From WVZL01 sp041862375 (GTDB taxonomy: Bacteria > Acidobacteriota > Aminicenantia > Aminicenantales > Aminicenantaceae), in contig JBGVTE010000097.1 in assembly GCA_041862375.1 (NCBI GenBank), positions 1 through 27,075 on the forward strand: DNA of 27,075 bases, read 5' to 3'. The notes beneath the pieces are model-generated. The model was not told the origin of the DNA, did not search any database, and was given only the letters and a program-made list of their open reading frames with translations. Of the stretch, positions 1 through 7,196 are shown in pieces (within the stretch, counting starts at the first letter, position 1; each line of letters opens with the position of its first letter). The position numbers and the translations under genes were made by a program.

Positions 1-319
1 TTTCTATTGCCTGTTTCCTTAATTCGAGCTGCTGCTCTACATGGCCTAGAGACTTGCTGAGCCTGTTCAAACTGTAGCTCAGCCAGTAGAGAGAATCATC
101 AACATACTTGCTCTTTCTGTATGCCTCGGCCTCGGCAAACTTCCTCAATACTTCTACTGCCTGACCCCAATCTTTTTGGTAGATATACATTTTTGCTTTT
201 TTATACATTTCGTAGGCCTTTTTCTCTTCCTCGGTTTGTTTTTCCTGAGCAAAGAGTAAACTACTGAATGATAAGCAAAGGACGAGAACACAAGCTATTG
301 TTAATCTTGAAGTTTTCAT
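1..319 (-). CDS. Exported TPR-like protein, partial (C-terminus outside window)
   Basis: This gene runs off the left edge of the window. It begins with ATG at 319-317 behind a strong GGAGGTG ribosome binding site. The first 24 or so residues are a signal peptide (Lys/Arg, hydrophobic core, then SLLFAQ). About 80 further residues are helical, with the pattern of a tetratricopeptide pair: a KAKMYIYQKDWGQAVEVL-type helix, then a VDDSLYWLSYSLNRL-type helix. The DDSLYW pattern is seen in periplasmic TPR/HEAT proteins of Acidobacteria and in YbgF-like proteins. It lies 11 bases after the anti-sigma gene, so it is probably the third gene of the sigma/anti-sigma operon and acts in the periplasm. Its full length and C-terminal domain cannot be judged here. 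Confidence 0.75.
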   Translation of the reverse strand, partial: MKTSRLTIACVLVLCLSFSSLLFAQEKQTEEEKKAYEMYKKAKMYIYQKDWGQAVEVLRKFAEAEAYRKSKYVDDSLYWLSYSLNRLSKSLGHVEQQLELRKQAIE

Positions 320-330
320 TTTCACACCTC

Positions 331-1041
331 CTATAATTTTTTTAAGATTTCTATCTTAAAAAGAATTTCTCTTTGATTAATTGTATCCTTAATCAAAGAA
401 AGTGTTGGCCTGTCCTCTTGTCTGAGATTTGAAATTTCTCTTAAGATCAAGTCAACATCTTCCAGCAGTTGCTCCATGGAGGGATTGTTGGACTGAGCCA
501 TTGCCCTCTTTAAGAGATAGTTCTGGATCAGAAGAGTTTCTACTACATCTCTCTCAATTGTCATGGTATCTTCTTGTCCCTCCGAAAGGGAATAATTAGC
601 GTATTCTGTTAAAACAGGTTTGAGATCCTCAAAATGCGCTTTTAAGCTTTGGTCAAGGGAAACTACAGAAGCTTCTGGCATAAGAGGTTGTTTCTGAAGG
701 GACGGGAGCCAGAATTTACCGATAACTACTCCCATGATAAAAACAAAGAGCATCGCCGCTGCGGCAAATACTGTCTTATAAGTAAAAATAAAGCTTTTCT
801 TTTTTTCAGGCTTTCCTTCTGTTCGTGCGCTTATCTGCTGCCAGCAACTTTCCCAGTTTCCCTCAGGCACATGCTCTTCTCTGCTTAGATCGACCACATT
901 AAAAACTTTTTTGGTGAATTCCAAATCTCGGGAGCATTCTGAGCATTCTTTAATATGGTTCTCCAGTTCTAATTTTTCGCTCTCAGCGAGCTCGCCGTAG
1001 AGATGAAAGATTATCCTTTCTTTAGATTTTTTGCATCTCAT
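331..1041 (-). CDS. Zinc-finger transmembrane anti-sigma factor
   Basis: The protein holds the adjacent ECF sigma factor inactive at the membrane. Near its N-terminus it has the anti-sigma zinc-binding pattern H-x3-C-x2-C (HIKECSEC), followed by a basic linker (KPEKKK) and a single membrane helix (about TVFAAAAMLFVFIMGVVIG). The C-terminal part of about 120 residues is predicted periplasmic and ends in helical, charged sequence that could sense envelope signals. I chose the ATG at 1041 because a GGAG motif lies 7 bases upstream; an ATG at 1047 is possible but too close to that motif. The gene overlaps the 3' end of the sigma gene by about 20 bases, so the two are translationally coupled. The family assignment is firm; the signal is unknown. 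Confidence 0.85.
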   Translation of the reverse strand: MRCKKSKERIIFHLYGELAESEKLELENHIKECSECSRDLEFTKKVFNVVDLSREEHVPEGNWESCWQQISARTEGKPEKKKSFIFTYKTVFAAAAMLFVFIMGVVIGKFWLPSLQKQPLMPEASVVSLDQSLKAHFEDLKPVLTEYANYSLSEGQEDTMTIERDVVETLLIQNYLLKRAMAQSNNPSMEQLLEDVDLILREISNLRQEDRPTLSLIKDTINQREILFKIEILKKL

Positions 1042-1603
1042 AGCCATTCTCCGTAAAAAAGTCTTTAAAATGCTTTTTTATCTCTTCTACTGCCCGGAAA
1101 AGCTGTTTCTTTATGCTTCCCTCAGTGCAATTAAAATATTCTGCGATTTCTTTTGTGGTTAACTGCTGATAGTGTTTCAGGATGAAAATCATTCTCTGTC
1201 TTGCTGATAATTTACTCAAGAATACCTCGATTCTCTCTCTTGCCTCCTTCAACCGGCTTTTGTACTCTGGGTCTGAATTTTCATTCTTAGAGGGGATACT
1301 GCTTAGATTATCCATTCCATATGTATCCTTTCCCTTTTTATTCTTTCTAAGATGGTCAATGCTGCAGTTAGTTCCAATGCGGTAAAGCCAGGTCGAAAAG
1401 CTTGCGCCGGAGTGATAGCTGTATTTATCCAGGGAAGTAAAAGTTTTGATAAATGTTTCCTGGAGTATATCCTCAGCATCTTCGACATTTTGTACATAAT
1501 GGTATGCCATGTGGAAAATTTTCTTCTTGTTGTCGTCAAAAAGCACACGCATTGCCTCTTTATCTCCTTCCTGGGCAAGCTTGACCAGAGTTTCTTCGTT
1601 CAT
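1022..1603 (-). CDS. ECF-type RNA polymerase sigma-70 factor
   Basis: This is an extracytoplasmic-function sigma factor that redirects RNA polymerase to a stress regulon. Region 2 is clear (FHMAYHYVQNVEDAEDILQE, then ETFIKTF), with a short linker and a region 4 helix-turn-helix (LSARQRMIFILKHYQQLTTK, then EIAEYFNCTEGSIKKQL). The length of about 193 residues is normal for the family. I start at the ATG at 1603 (MNEETLVKLAQEGD), which matches where ECF proteins usually begin and has a weak AAAGAAAG motif upstream; an in-frame ATG at 1621 and a longer frame to 1654 are less likely. The anti-sigma gene overlaps its 3' end. A GGGGTCAGG-type repeat starts about 60 bases upstream, in the expected promoter region. 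Confidence 0.9.
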   Translation of the reverse strand: MNEETLVKLAQEGDKEAMRVLFDDNKKKIFHMAYHYVQNVEDAEDILQETFIKTFTSLDKYSYHSGASFSTWLYRIGTNCSIDHLRKNKKGKDTYGMDNLSSIPSKNENSDPEYKSRLKEARERIEVFLSKLSARQRMIFILKHYQQLTTKEIAEYFNCTEGSIKKQLFRAVEEIKKHFKDFFTENGYEMQKI

Positions 1604-1663
1604 TCTTTCTTTTTTATACATAAAAACGTAAATTAATGCACTTTCGTTGACCAAAAAAAACCA

Positions 1664-2028
1664 ATGGGGTCAGGCTTTCATAACTTTGATAACTTTTATA
1701 GTCTTTAAAATAAATTGAAACATAATCTAAGAGAGTTGTTAGGCAAAAACAAGATAAGGCTAGTCCTCTTCGGATTGAAGGCAAGGGAGGGATTATTATC
1801 GTGATTCTGATACTATTGTCTTTATTTTTCTCTGCCTTATATTTTAATTGAACTATAACATCCTTCATTCCTACTGGCAGTGCTAGACTAACCCGTTCTT
1901 ATCCGAGCTGGGTCAAATATCCAAATTATATTATTTATCAAGGTCTGGACCCATTGTTACTAAAAAATAGAATCCTCAGCTTTTAATAAATTATGAAAGT
2001 TATGAAAGTTATGAAAGCCTGACCCCAT
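1664..2028. repeat. Inverted-repeat element with GGGGTCAGG ends (REP/MITE-like)
   Basis: Two near-identical sequences face each other about 290 bases apart. The left one (1664-1700) reads ATGGGGTCAGG followed by CTTTCATAA-type 9-mers. The right one (1991-2028) is the reverse complement: three perfect tandem copies of TTATGAAAG (1991-2017) followed by CCTGACCCCAT. The space between has no credible gene but contains related phrases (GTCTGGACCC near 1945). The ends resemble repeats often found beside IS200-like REP-associated transposases in environmental genomes. No transposase is present, so this is best called a non-autonomous or decayed element. It fills the 520-base gap between the sigma gene and the exonuclease gene. 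Confidence 0.6.
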
Positions 2029-2124
2029 GAAACATTCTGATTGAGTTTTCTTTATAATGTGCTCTATAATGTTAATACCACCTTCCAGATATCGCTTGCA
2101 TAGCACGTTTATATTTAGTCTGAA

Positions 2125-3471
2125 ATGGCCGACATTAAAGAGAAGCTCAAACAACTGAAGAAGGAACGGGAAGCACGCTCTAAAACTATCTCTAAAACAA
2201 TAGAGAAGTCCCAGAGCAGATACCAAAAAGTCGAAAAAACCTGGGAAGAAATCGACAAAAATGAAGAGCTTTCCATAAAAGAAAAACTCCAGAAACTTAT
2301 CAATCTAACGACAGAAGAAAGAGAGACGAAAGTAGAACCTCCAGCTTTCGAGCCCCTGGAGAGAGAACCCCTTCAGCTTTACGAGAATCCATATCCTCTG
2401 GAAACTAAATACGGAAAAATCCCTCTCTCCCTGGGTCTTAATGTGAGAGGGGAGATTCTTTCCTGCCTGAGCAGGGATCCTGCTTTCGAATCCCTCGACC
2501 TTTCCAGCTCTCTCTTCATTGACTTAGAGACATCGGGCTTATCGGGAGGAGCAGGAATTATCCCTTTCCTCATCGGTTTGGGCTTTTACAGGAACGACAG
2601 GTTCAATGTCGTGCAGTATTTCCTCGGCGATCCGGCGGAGGAGGAGCGTCTTATCGAAGAGTTGAGGAAATTTTTTACTGAGATGGAATTTCAATCTGTG
2701 GTAAGTTTTAACGGGAAAGTATTTGATATCCCCCTCCTCGAGACCAGATTCATCCTCCATCGACAGCCGCTCACCCTCAACGAGTTACCCCACCTCGATT
2801 TTCTCTTTTCTGCCCGAAGCCTCTGGAGGCATAAGCATGAAAGCTGCCGCCTTTACCACCTTGCCCGCGAGATAGTACAGGCAGACCGCGCTGAAGATAT
2901 CCCCTCAGCAGAGATTCCCTACCGCTACTTCCAGTACCTGAGAACAGGAAATTTTACCCTGATGGAGCCTGTTCTCTACCACAACCAGGAAGACATCCTT
3001 TCACTCCTGGGGCTTGTTATCACAGGCTCCATGCTTTTTTCAGAGAAATGCGAGGAATGGGTAGAAGACAGTCGCGACTTTTTCGGCGTGGGCAAAATTT
3101 TCGAGAACATCGGCGACCTGGATAAATCGGCTAGTTATTTTGAGCGGGCCCTTGAGGGAGATTTATCTGAGGAAATATCTATTCTTGCCAAGAAAAAGCT
3201 ATCGTATTATTTCAAGAAAAATCGCCTGTGGGACAGAGCTTTAGCCCTGTGGAAAGATATGGCATCGCTTGACCAGTTGTTTTCCTTTAGAGAGCTCGCC
3301 ATGTACTATGAGCACAGGGAAAAGGATTTGGAAGAAGCCAAAAAGATTGCAGAAGAGGGATTGGCAGTATCGCTAGGTGTCTCTTCTTTTTTCGAGAGTG
3401 ATTTTTCGTACAGGCTGGAGCGTTTGAGGAGAAAAATTCAAAGAAAGAAGGATAATAAGAAAAAAGAGTGA
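2125..3471 (+). CDS. YprB-type RNase H-like (DEDD) exonuclease with TPR-like C-terminus
   Basis: The central domain belongs to the predicted RNase H-like YprB family. Exonuclease motif I is FIDLETSG (Asp133, Glu135), motif II is SFNGKVFDIPLL (Asp201), and motif III is YHNQEDILSL (His286, Asp290), so the full DEDDh set is visible. Residues 1-70 are a highly charged coiled-coil-like stretch. After about 320 the sequence becomes paired helices (NIGDLDKSASYFERAL; KNRLWDRALALW) typical of tetratricopeptide repeats. It probably degrades or trims nucleic acid in the cytoplasm; the substrate is not known. The stop codon overlaps the GTG start of the following Fur-family gene by four bases (GTGA), so the two are co-translated. 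The start has only a weak ribosome binding site. Confidence 0.8.
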   Translation: MADIKEKLKQLKKEREARSKTISKTIEKSQSRYQKVEKTWEEIDKNEELSIKEKLQKLINLTTEERETKVEPPAFEPLEREPLQLYENPYPLETKYGKIPLSLGLNVRGEILSCLSRDPAFESLDLSSSLFIDLETSGLSGGAGIIPFLIGLGFYRNDRFNVVQYFLGDPAEEERLIEELRKFFTEMEFQSVVSFNGKVFDIPLLETRFILHRQPLTLNELPHLDFLFSARSLWRHKHESCRLYHLAREIVQADRAEDIPSAEIPYRYFQYLRTGNFTLMEPVLYHNQEDILSLLGLVITGSMLFSEKCEEWVEDSRDFFGVGKIFENIGDLDKSASYFERALEGDLSEEISILAKKKLSYYFKKNRLWDRALALWKDMASLDQLFSFRELAMYYEHREKDLEEAKKIAEEGLAVSLGVSSFFESDFSYRLERLRRKIQRKKDNKKKE

Positions 3472-3905
3472 AGAGAGAACTTGAGAGATTCAACGACTAT
3501 CTTTCCTCTGAAAAGTTTAAGATCACAAAAACCAGAAAGCTGATTTTTGAAGAGATTGTCTCATCCAAAAGTGTTCACCCCAATGCCTATGAAATCCACC
3601 GGAGCCTCAAAAAAAAGGGAAAAAACGTCTCTCTGGCAACAATTTACCGTACGTTGAATCTTTTAGTAAAGAGCGGCCTGGTGAGCGAGGTTGATTTAGG
3701 AGAAAATCACAGCCACTACGAACCCGATGATATTCACACCGGGCATGGACATCTAGTCTGTCTTTCCTGCGGCCGGGTGAAGGAATTTTCTCATGATAAA
3801 ATTCGCACAATAATTGCTAGAATCGGCAGGGAAGGCAGTTTTACGATGGATAAGTTTTCCATCCAGGTTTTCGGCTACTGCAGCAACTGCCAAAAAAAAC
3901 CGTGA
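3468..3905 (+). CDS. Fur-family metal-dependent transcriptional regulator (Fur/PerR-like)
   Basis: This 145-residue protein has the standard Fur layout. A winged helix covers the first 80 residues (recognition segment near SLATIYRTLNLLVKSGLV). A dimerisation/metal domain follows, with HTGHGHLVCLSCG and a second CxxC (YCSNC), so the structural zinc site is complete. The His/Asp residues between (HSHYEPDDIHTGHGH) can form the regulatory metal site; Fur, PerR or Zur specificity cannot be read from this. It starts with GTG at 3468, overlapping the exonuclease stop. It probably senses iron, peroxide or zinc and represses target promoters, perhaps including this operon, but no clear Fur box was identified. 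Confidence 0.9.
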   Translation: MKRELERFNDYLSSEKFKITKTRKLIFEEIVSSKSVHPNAYEIHRSLKKKGKNVSLATIYRTLNLLVKSGLVSEVDLGENHSHYEPDDIHTGHGHLVCLSCGRVKEFSHDKIRTIIARIGREGSFTMDKFSIQVFGYCSNCQKKP

Positions 3906-3935
3906 CTCTATTCCTAATTTGGACGGAGGAGCTAA

Positions 3936-4823
3936 ATGGGAAAAAAGTGCTTTTACATAGTGGATGTTTTTTCGGAAAAAAAGTACGCAGGTAACCAGCT
4001 TGCGGTTTTCAAAGATGCTCAGGACCTCTCTGAGGCTGAAATGCAGCAGATTGCACGAGAAATGAATTTCTCGGAAACAACGTTTATCCTCTCTGAAGAA
4101 CCACACGATGGAGGCTATGATGTCCGCATTTTTACTCCGAGAATGGAATTGCCCTTTGCAGGCCACCCGACGCTCGGAACTGCCTTTATCATCCAACAGG
4201 AGATTGTCCCACATCGCGCTGAAACAGTAATTCTCAATTTGAAAGTCGGGCAGATACCAGTAAGTCTGAATTACACAAATAATAAGATCGACAATCTCTG
4301 GATGAAACAGATTGCTCCCATCTTTGGCCCGACACACAACAGGGAGAAGCTGGCTGATGTACTGAGTATAGAAAAGGATGATATTTTGGATCACTTTCCT
4401 GTACAGGAAGTTTCGACAGGTGTGTACTGTTTTATTGTCCCTCTGAGAACCCTGGATGCTGTAAAAAGAACACAAATTTTACGAGAAAAATACTTCAAGT
4501 TCATAGAGAATACCCAAGCCAAAGGAATCCTCATCTTTTCTCCTGAAACTTACAGTAAAAAGAATGACCTGAACGTCAGGTTTTTTGATGATTATGTGGG
4601 TGTTCCCGAGGACCCGGCCACAGGTAGTGCCAACGGCTGTCTCTGTGGATATTTGGTAAAACACCGCTATTTTGGAGATGAAAAAATCGATATTCGAGTC
4701 GAGCAGGGCTATGAGATGAAAAGACCTTCACTTCTTTTCTTAAGAGGGGAGGAGAAAGAGGGGAAAATAGATGTATTCGTAGGCGGAAAAGTCATTATGA
4801 TCGCACAAGGAGAATTTGTATAG
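3936..4823 (+). CDS. PhzF-family isomerase/epimerase-like protein
   Basis: The protein is 295 residues, normal for the PhzF family (two-domain diaminopimelate-epimerase fold). The N-terminus has the family pattern DVFSEKKYAGNQLAVF. The catalytic glutamate is Glu47 in MNFSETTF, the PFAGHPTLGTA loop follows, and the C-terminal domain carries DDYVGVPEDPATGSANG. These point to an intact enzyme. PhzF of Pseudomonas isomerises dihydro-3-hydroxyanthranilate, but most members outside phenazine clusters have unknown substrates. No phenazine genes are nearby, so no substrate should be assumed. A GGACGGAGG ribosome binding site precedes the ATG. It follows the Fur-family gene by 30 bases and precedes the dehydrogenase by 14, so the three are probably one operon. 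Confidence 0.88.
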   Translation: MGKKCFYIVDVFSEKKYAGNQLAVFKDAQDLSEAEMQQIAREMNFSETTFILSEEPHDGGYDVRIFTPRMELPFAGHPTLGTAFIIQQEIVPHRAETVILNLKVGQIPVSLNYTNNKIDNLWMKQIAPIFGPTHNREKLADVLSIEKDDILDHFPVQEVSTGVYCFIVPLRTLDAVKRTQILREKYFKFIENTQAKGILIFSPETYSKKNDLNVRFFDDYVGVPEDPATGSANGCLCGYLVKHRYFGDEKIDIRVEQGYEMKRPSLLFLRGEEKEGKIDVFVGGKVIMIAQGEFV

Positions 4824-4837
4824 AAAGGTTTAAAACC

Positions 4838-5845
4838 ATGAAAGCGATGGTTTTAAGTAAATTCGCTCCAATCGAGAAAAATCCTCTCGAACTCGCTGAC
4901 CTTCCTGCTCCAGTGCCAGGCCCGAAAGACATACTTATCCGTATAAAAGTATGCGGTGTCTGCCACACGGACCTCCATACTGTTGAAGGAGAGCTCCCTG
5001 AGGCAAATCTGCCCATAATCCCTGGCCACCAGATTGTCGGAATAGTTGAGAAAGCAGGGGAGAAGGCAGCCCGATTTAAAGAAGGGGATAGAGTAGGCAT
5101 TGCCTGGCTCTATTCTGCCTGCGGTGAATGCTCTTTTTGCTTTGCAAAAAAAGAAAACCTCTGTGAAAATGCCCGATTTACAGGCTATAACGTAAACGGA
5201 GGCTATAGCCAGTTTATTGTTGTGCCCGAAAAGTTTGCCTATCTCATCCCTGATATATTTTCCGACGAGGAAGCATCCCCGCTCCTCTGTGCCGGGATAA
5301 TCGGCTACAGAGCCCTCCGCCTTAGCGAAATCACCCCAGGGCAACGCCTCGCTCTCTACGGATTCGGGGCTTCTGCCCACGTAGTCATCCAGATAGCTGT
5401 CCACTGGGGGTGTAGAGTGTATGTTTTTTCCCGAAGCGAAAAACACCGCGCCCTGGCCCTAAAACTCGGAGCTTCCTGGACAGGCACATCCAGAGATAAG
5501 CCGCCTTCAAAAGTTGAAAGCTCCATTATTTTTGCTCCTGCAGGAGAACTTGTTCTCGACGCCTTAAGTATTCTAGAGAAAGGGGGAACCTGCGCCCTGG
5601 CTGGAATTTACATGACTCCCATCCCTGAGATGGACTACGTGAAATATATCTACTACGAGCGGACACTTCGAAGCGTGGCGAATGCGACAAGAGAAGATGG
5701 AGAGGGCCTCCTTAGAATCGCAGCTCAAATTCCAATAAAGACCACAACACAGCCGTTTGCACTCGAAGAAGCCAATAAGGCGCTTCGACTCCTCAAGGAA
5801 AGTAAAATTGACGGTGCCGCAGTACTTAAGATTTCAGAAAGATGA
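4838..5845 (+). CDS. Zinc-dependent alcohol dehydrogenase (medium-chain, adh_fam_2-like)
   Basis: A 335-residue medium-chain dehydrogenase. Catalytic zinc ligands are visible as CGVCHTDLH (Cys42) and PGHQIVG (His64). The structural zinc lobe has four cysteines (ACGECSFCFAKKENLCEN). The nucleotide-binding site is LYGFGASAHVVIQIA, a GxGxSAH variant typical of the family annotated as zinc-binding alcohol dehydrogenase family 2 (TIGR02822). It probably oxidises or reduces a primary alcohol/aldehyde with NAD(P)H in the cytoplasm. It begins 14 bases after the PhzF-like gene with a modest AAGG motif, and ends the operon. The substrate is unknown. Confidence 0.88.
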   Translation: MKAMVLSKFAPIEKNPLELADLPAPVPGPKDILIRIKVCGVCHTDLHTVEGELPEANLPIIPGHQIVGIVEKAGEKAARFKEGDRVGIAWLYSACGECSFCFAKKENLCENARFTGYNVNGGYSQFIVVPEKFAYLIPDIFSDEEASPLLCAGIIGYRALRLSEITPGQRLALYGFGASAHVVIQIAVHWGCRVYVFSRSEKHRALALKLGASWTGTSRDKPPSKVESSIIFAPAGELVLDALSILEKGGTCALAGIYMTPIPEMDYVKYIYYERTLRSVANATREDGEGLLRIAAQIPIKTTTQPFALEEANKALRLLKESKIDGAAVLKISER

Positions 5846-5940
5846 ATATCAATGCAAAAAAATTTCTTAATTTAATATTTTCAATATCTTCGTGCGCCGC
5901 AGAAGAGAGTACGGCATATTCAAAATATTATAAAAGAGTT

Positions 5941-5960
5941 AAAAGTGTAGACCTGCCCCT
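5941..5960. repeat. Solitary GGGGCAGGTCTACAC repeat end
   Basis: Read on the minus strand this is AGGGGCAGGTCTACACTTTT, close to a dispersed repeat end (GGGGTCAGGTCTACACTTTT) that I recognise from environmental bacterial genomes. It lies alone in the gap after the dehydrogenase gene and is probably a relic of the same repeat family as the element at 1664-2028. Confidence 0.45.
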
Positions 5961-6030
5961 GATTAGATACATATGCCCTTAAAATGGGACAATAAATAAT
6001 AGAAAAAATATGCATTTTCCTTATAATATT

Positions 6031-6046
6031 TGGCATAAATATTGCA
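6031..6046 (+). promoter_or_regulatory. Sigma-54-type (-24/-12) promoter
   Basis: TGGCAT-N5-TTGCA matches the sigma-54 consensus TGGCAC-N5-TTGCW with one change. The invariant GG (6032-6033) and GC (6044-6045) are separated by exactly 10 bases, as required. The predicted start of transcription near 6057 leaves about 30 bases of leader containing a GAGGAGTGAGG ribosome binding site for the lipoprotein at 6086. The surrounding DNA is AT-rich. No upstream activator site was identified. Confidence 0.55.
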
Positions 6047-6085
6047 AATGATGTATAATGTGAATAAAGAAGAGGAGTGAGGCAA

Positions 6086-6649
6086 ATGAAAAAACTAGCA
6101 TTTATTCTTTGCGTGATATTCCTTTTCTCAGCATGCACTGTTATTGACCAGCGTTATACAGGACCAAGAGTGAGAACTGTGGCTGAAGAGTATGACGAAG
6201 ATTATGATCAACCTGTCTATAGTCCTTATTATTATCGTGATATTCCCTACTACTACAGTCCGCTCTTCTGGATGGGTTTTCATTGGGGAAGTCCATACTA
6301 CTATTGGGATCCCTACTATTACTGGGATCCATTCTTCTCCTACGGATACTACCGCTCCTACGGATATTACCCCAGTTTCTACTGGTGGTCCTATCCTTAT
6401 TATGATGGATATAGCTACAGGTACGGCAGAGCTGTGGTAACAAAGGATGGATTAAAGAGGAGGCCAGGCAGAATCACGAGAGGGAGCGCTATCAAGGGGA
6501 CTTCCGGAAAAGCAAGGAGTACAGGAAGGACTAAATCATCGGTATCAAAGTCAGGTTCGAGGAGCTCGGGCTCGAAAGGAAGAGTATCGAGCAGAGGATC
6601 CAGCAGTAGCAGGGGAAGTGGGTCCAGAGGAAATGTAAAGAAGAAATAG
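6086..6649 (+). CDS. Tyr/Trp-rich lipoprotein with basic Ser/Arg/Gly tail
   Basis: I do not recognise a named family. The ATG at 6086 follows a GAGGAGTGAGG motif. The first 15 residues form a lipoprotein signal with lipobox LFSAC. About 35 residues of acidic spacer are followed by a very aromatic stretch (about residues 48-115) rich in Tyr, Trp, Gly and Pro, with a tandem YYYWDP pair and repeated SYGYY motifs. The last 60 residues switch to a strongly basic, low-complexity Ser/Arg/Gly/Lys tail. The protein is probably disordered and anchored to a membrane, where the two parts could bind cell wall polymers, nucleic acid or each other; this is inference. It lies alone behind a sigma-54-like promoter, suggesting conditional expression. 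Confidence 0.75.
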   Translation: MKKLAFILCVIFLFSACTVIDQRYTGPRVRTVAEEYDEDYDQPVYSPYYYRDIPYYYSPLFWMGFHWGSPYYYWDPYYYWDPFFSYGYYRSYGYYPSFYWWSYPYYDGYSYRYGRAVVTKDGLKRRPGRITRGSAIKGTSGKARSTGRTKSSVSKSGSRSSGSKGRVSSRGSSSSRGSGSRGNVKKK

Positions 6650-6659
6650 CAATAGCTCA

Positions 6660-7196
6660 TAAGAGAGTTGGTGTTTCTGTTTAATTATTTCTTTTAAGCG
6701 AGCAGCATAACTTATCGCAGCGGATACCTTTCAAACATTCATGATTTAAACTCTCGTAATCCCCCCAGGTACCTCTTCTCTATTAGATTATGGGAGAGTT
6801 CTTTCAGACAATAAACATATTTCTCAGGGAATAAAATATAATTCTTTTCCTCTTTCATAGCCTTCCATTCAATTTAATTTTCGTTGTGTAGATATCTCCT
6901 CAATTTAATTGACACTGCAAGGTAAAATATGCCGTGGCATTCTCAGACAAATGTCCCTTCGAGCGAACCAAAGGAACGTGGCAGTCCTTCCTTTGATTAT
7001 GAATGTCATTGGCGGGGAGCACAGCGACAAAGCAATCTCATCATCTCCTTTAGCTCTATCCCTCATCTTATAAAAATATCTTAACCACCTCACTTTACGT
7101 ATAAGTAAATGATGGATTTTATCAGCGCGTCCTGATAATCTAAGTTACCTATTTAACTAGAAGTGTGATTTATAAGTAAGTTTTAAAGGAGGTAAA
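6660..7196. other. Intergenic region with repeat relics
   Basis: This gap of about 540 bases holds no credible gene. It contains a perfect 8-base inverted repeat CAAAGGAA/TTCCTTTG (6969-6976 and 6988-6995) and, directly after it, a dispersed-repeat unit (listed separately). The last bases hold a strong AAAGGAGG ribosome binding site for the peptidase at 7197. No clear promoter was identified. Confidence 0.6.
7005..7039. repeat. GTCATTG...GCGAC.AAGCAATCTC dispersed repeat unit
   Basis: The sequence GTCATTGGCGGGGAGCACAG followed by CGACAAAGCAATCTC closely resembles the widespread bacterial dispersed repeat GTCATTGCGAGGAGC-N-GCGACGAAGCAATCTC. Only one copy is present in this window. It lies 9 bases after the CAAAGGAA/TTCCTTTG hairpin. 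Confidence 0.6.

Noticed and set aside
3936..5845. Phenazine biosynthesis locus
   Set aside because: Only a PhzF-family protein is present; this family is widespread outside phenazine clusters and no other phz gene is seen.
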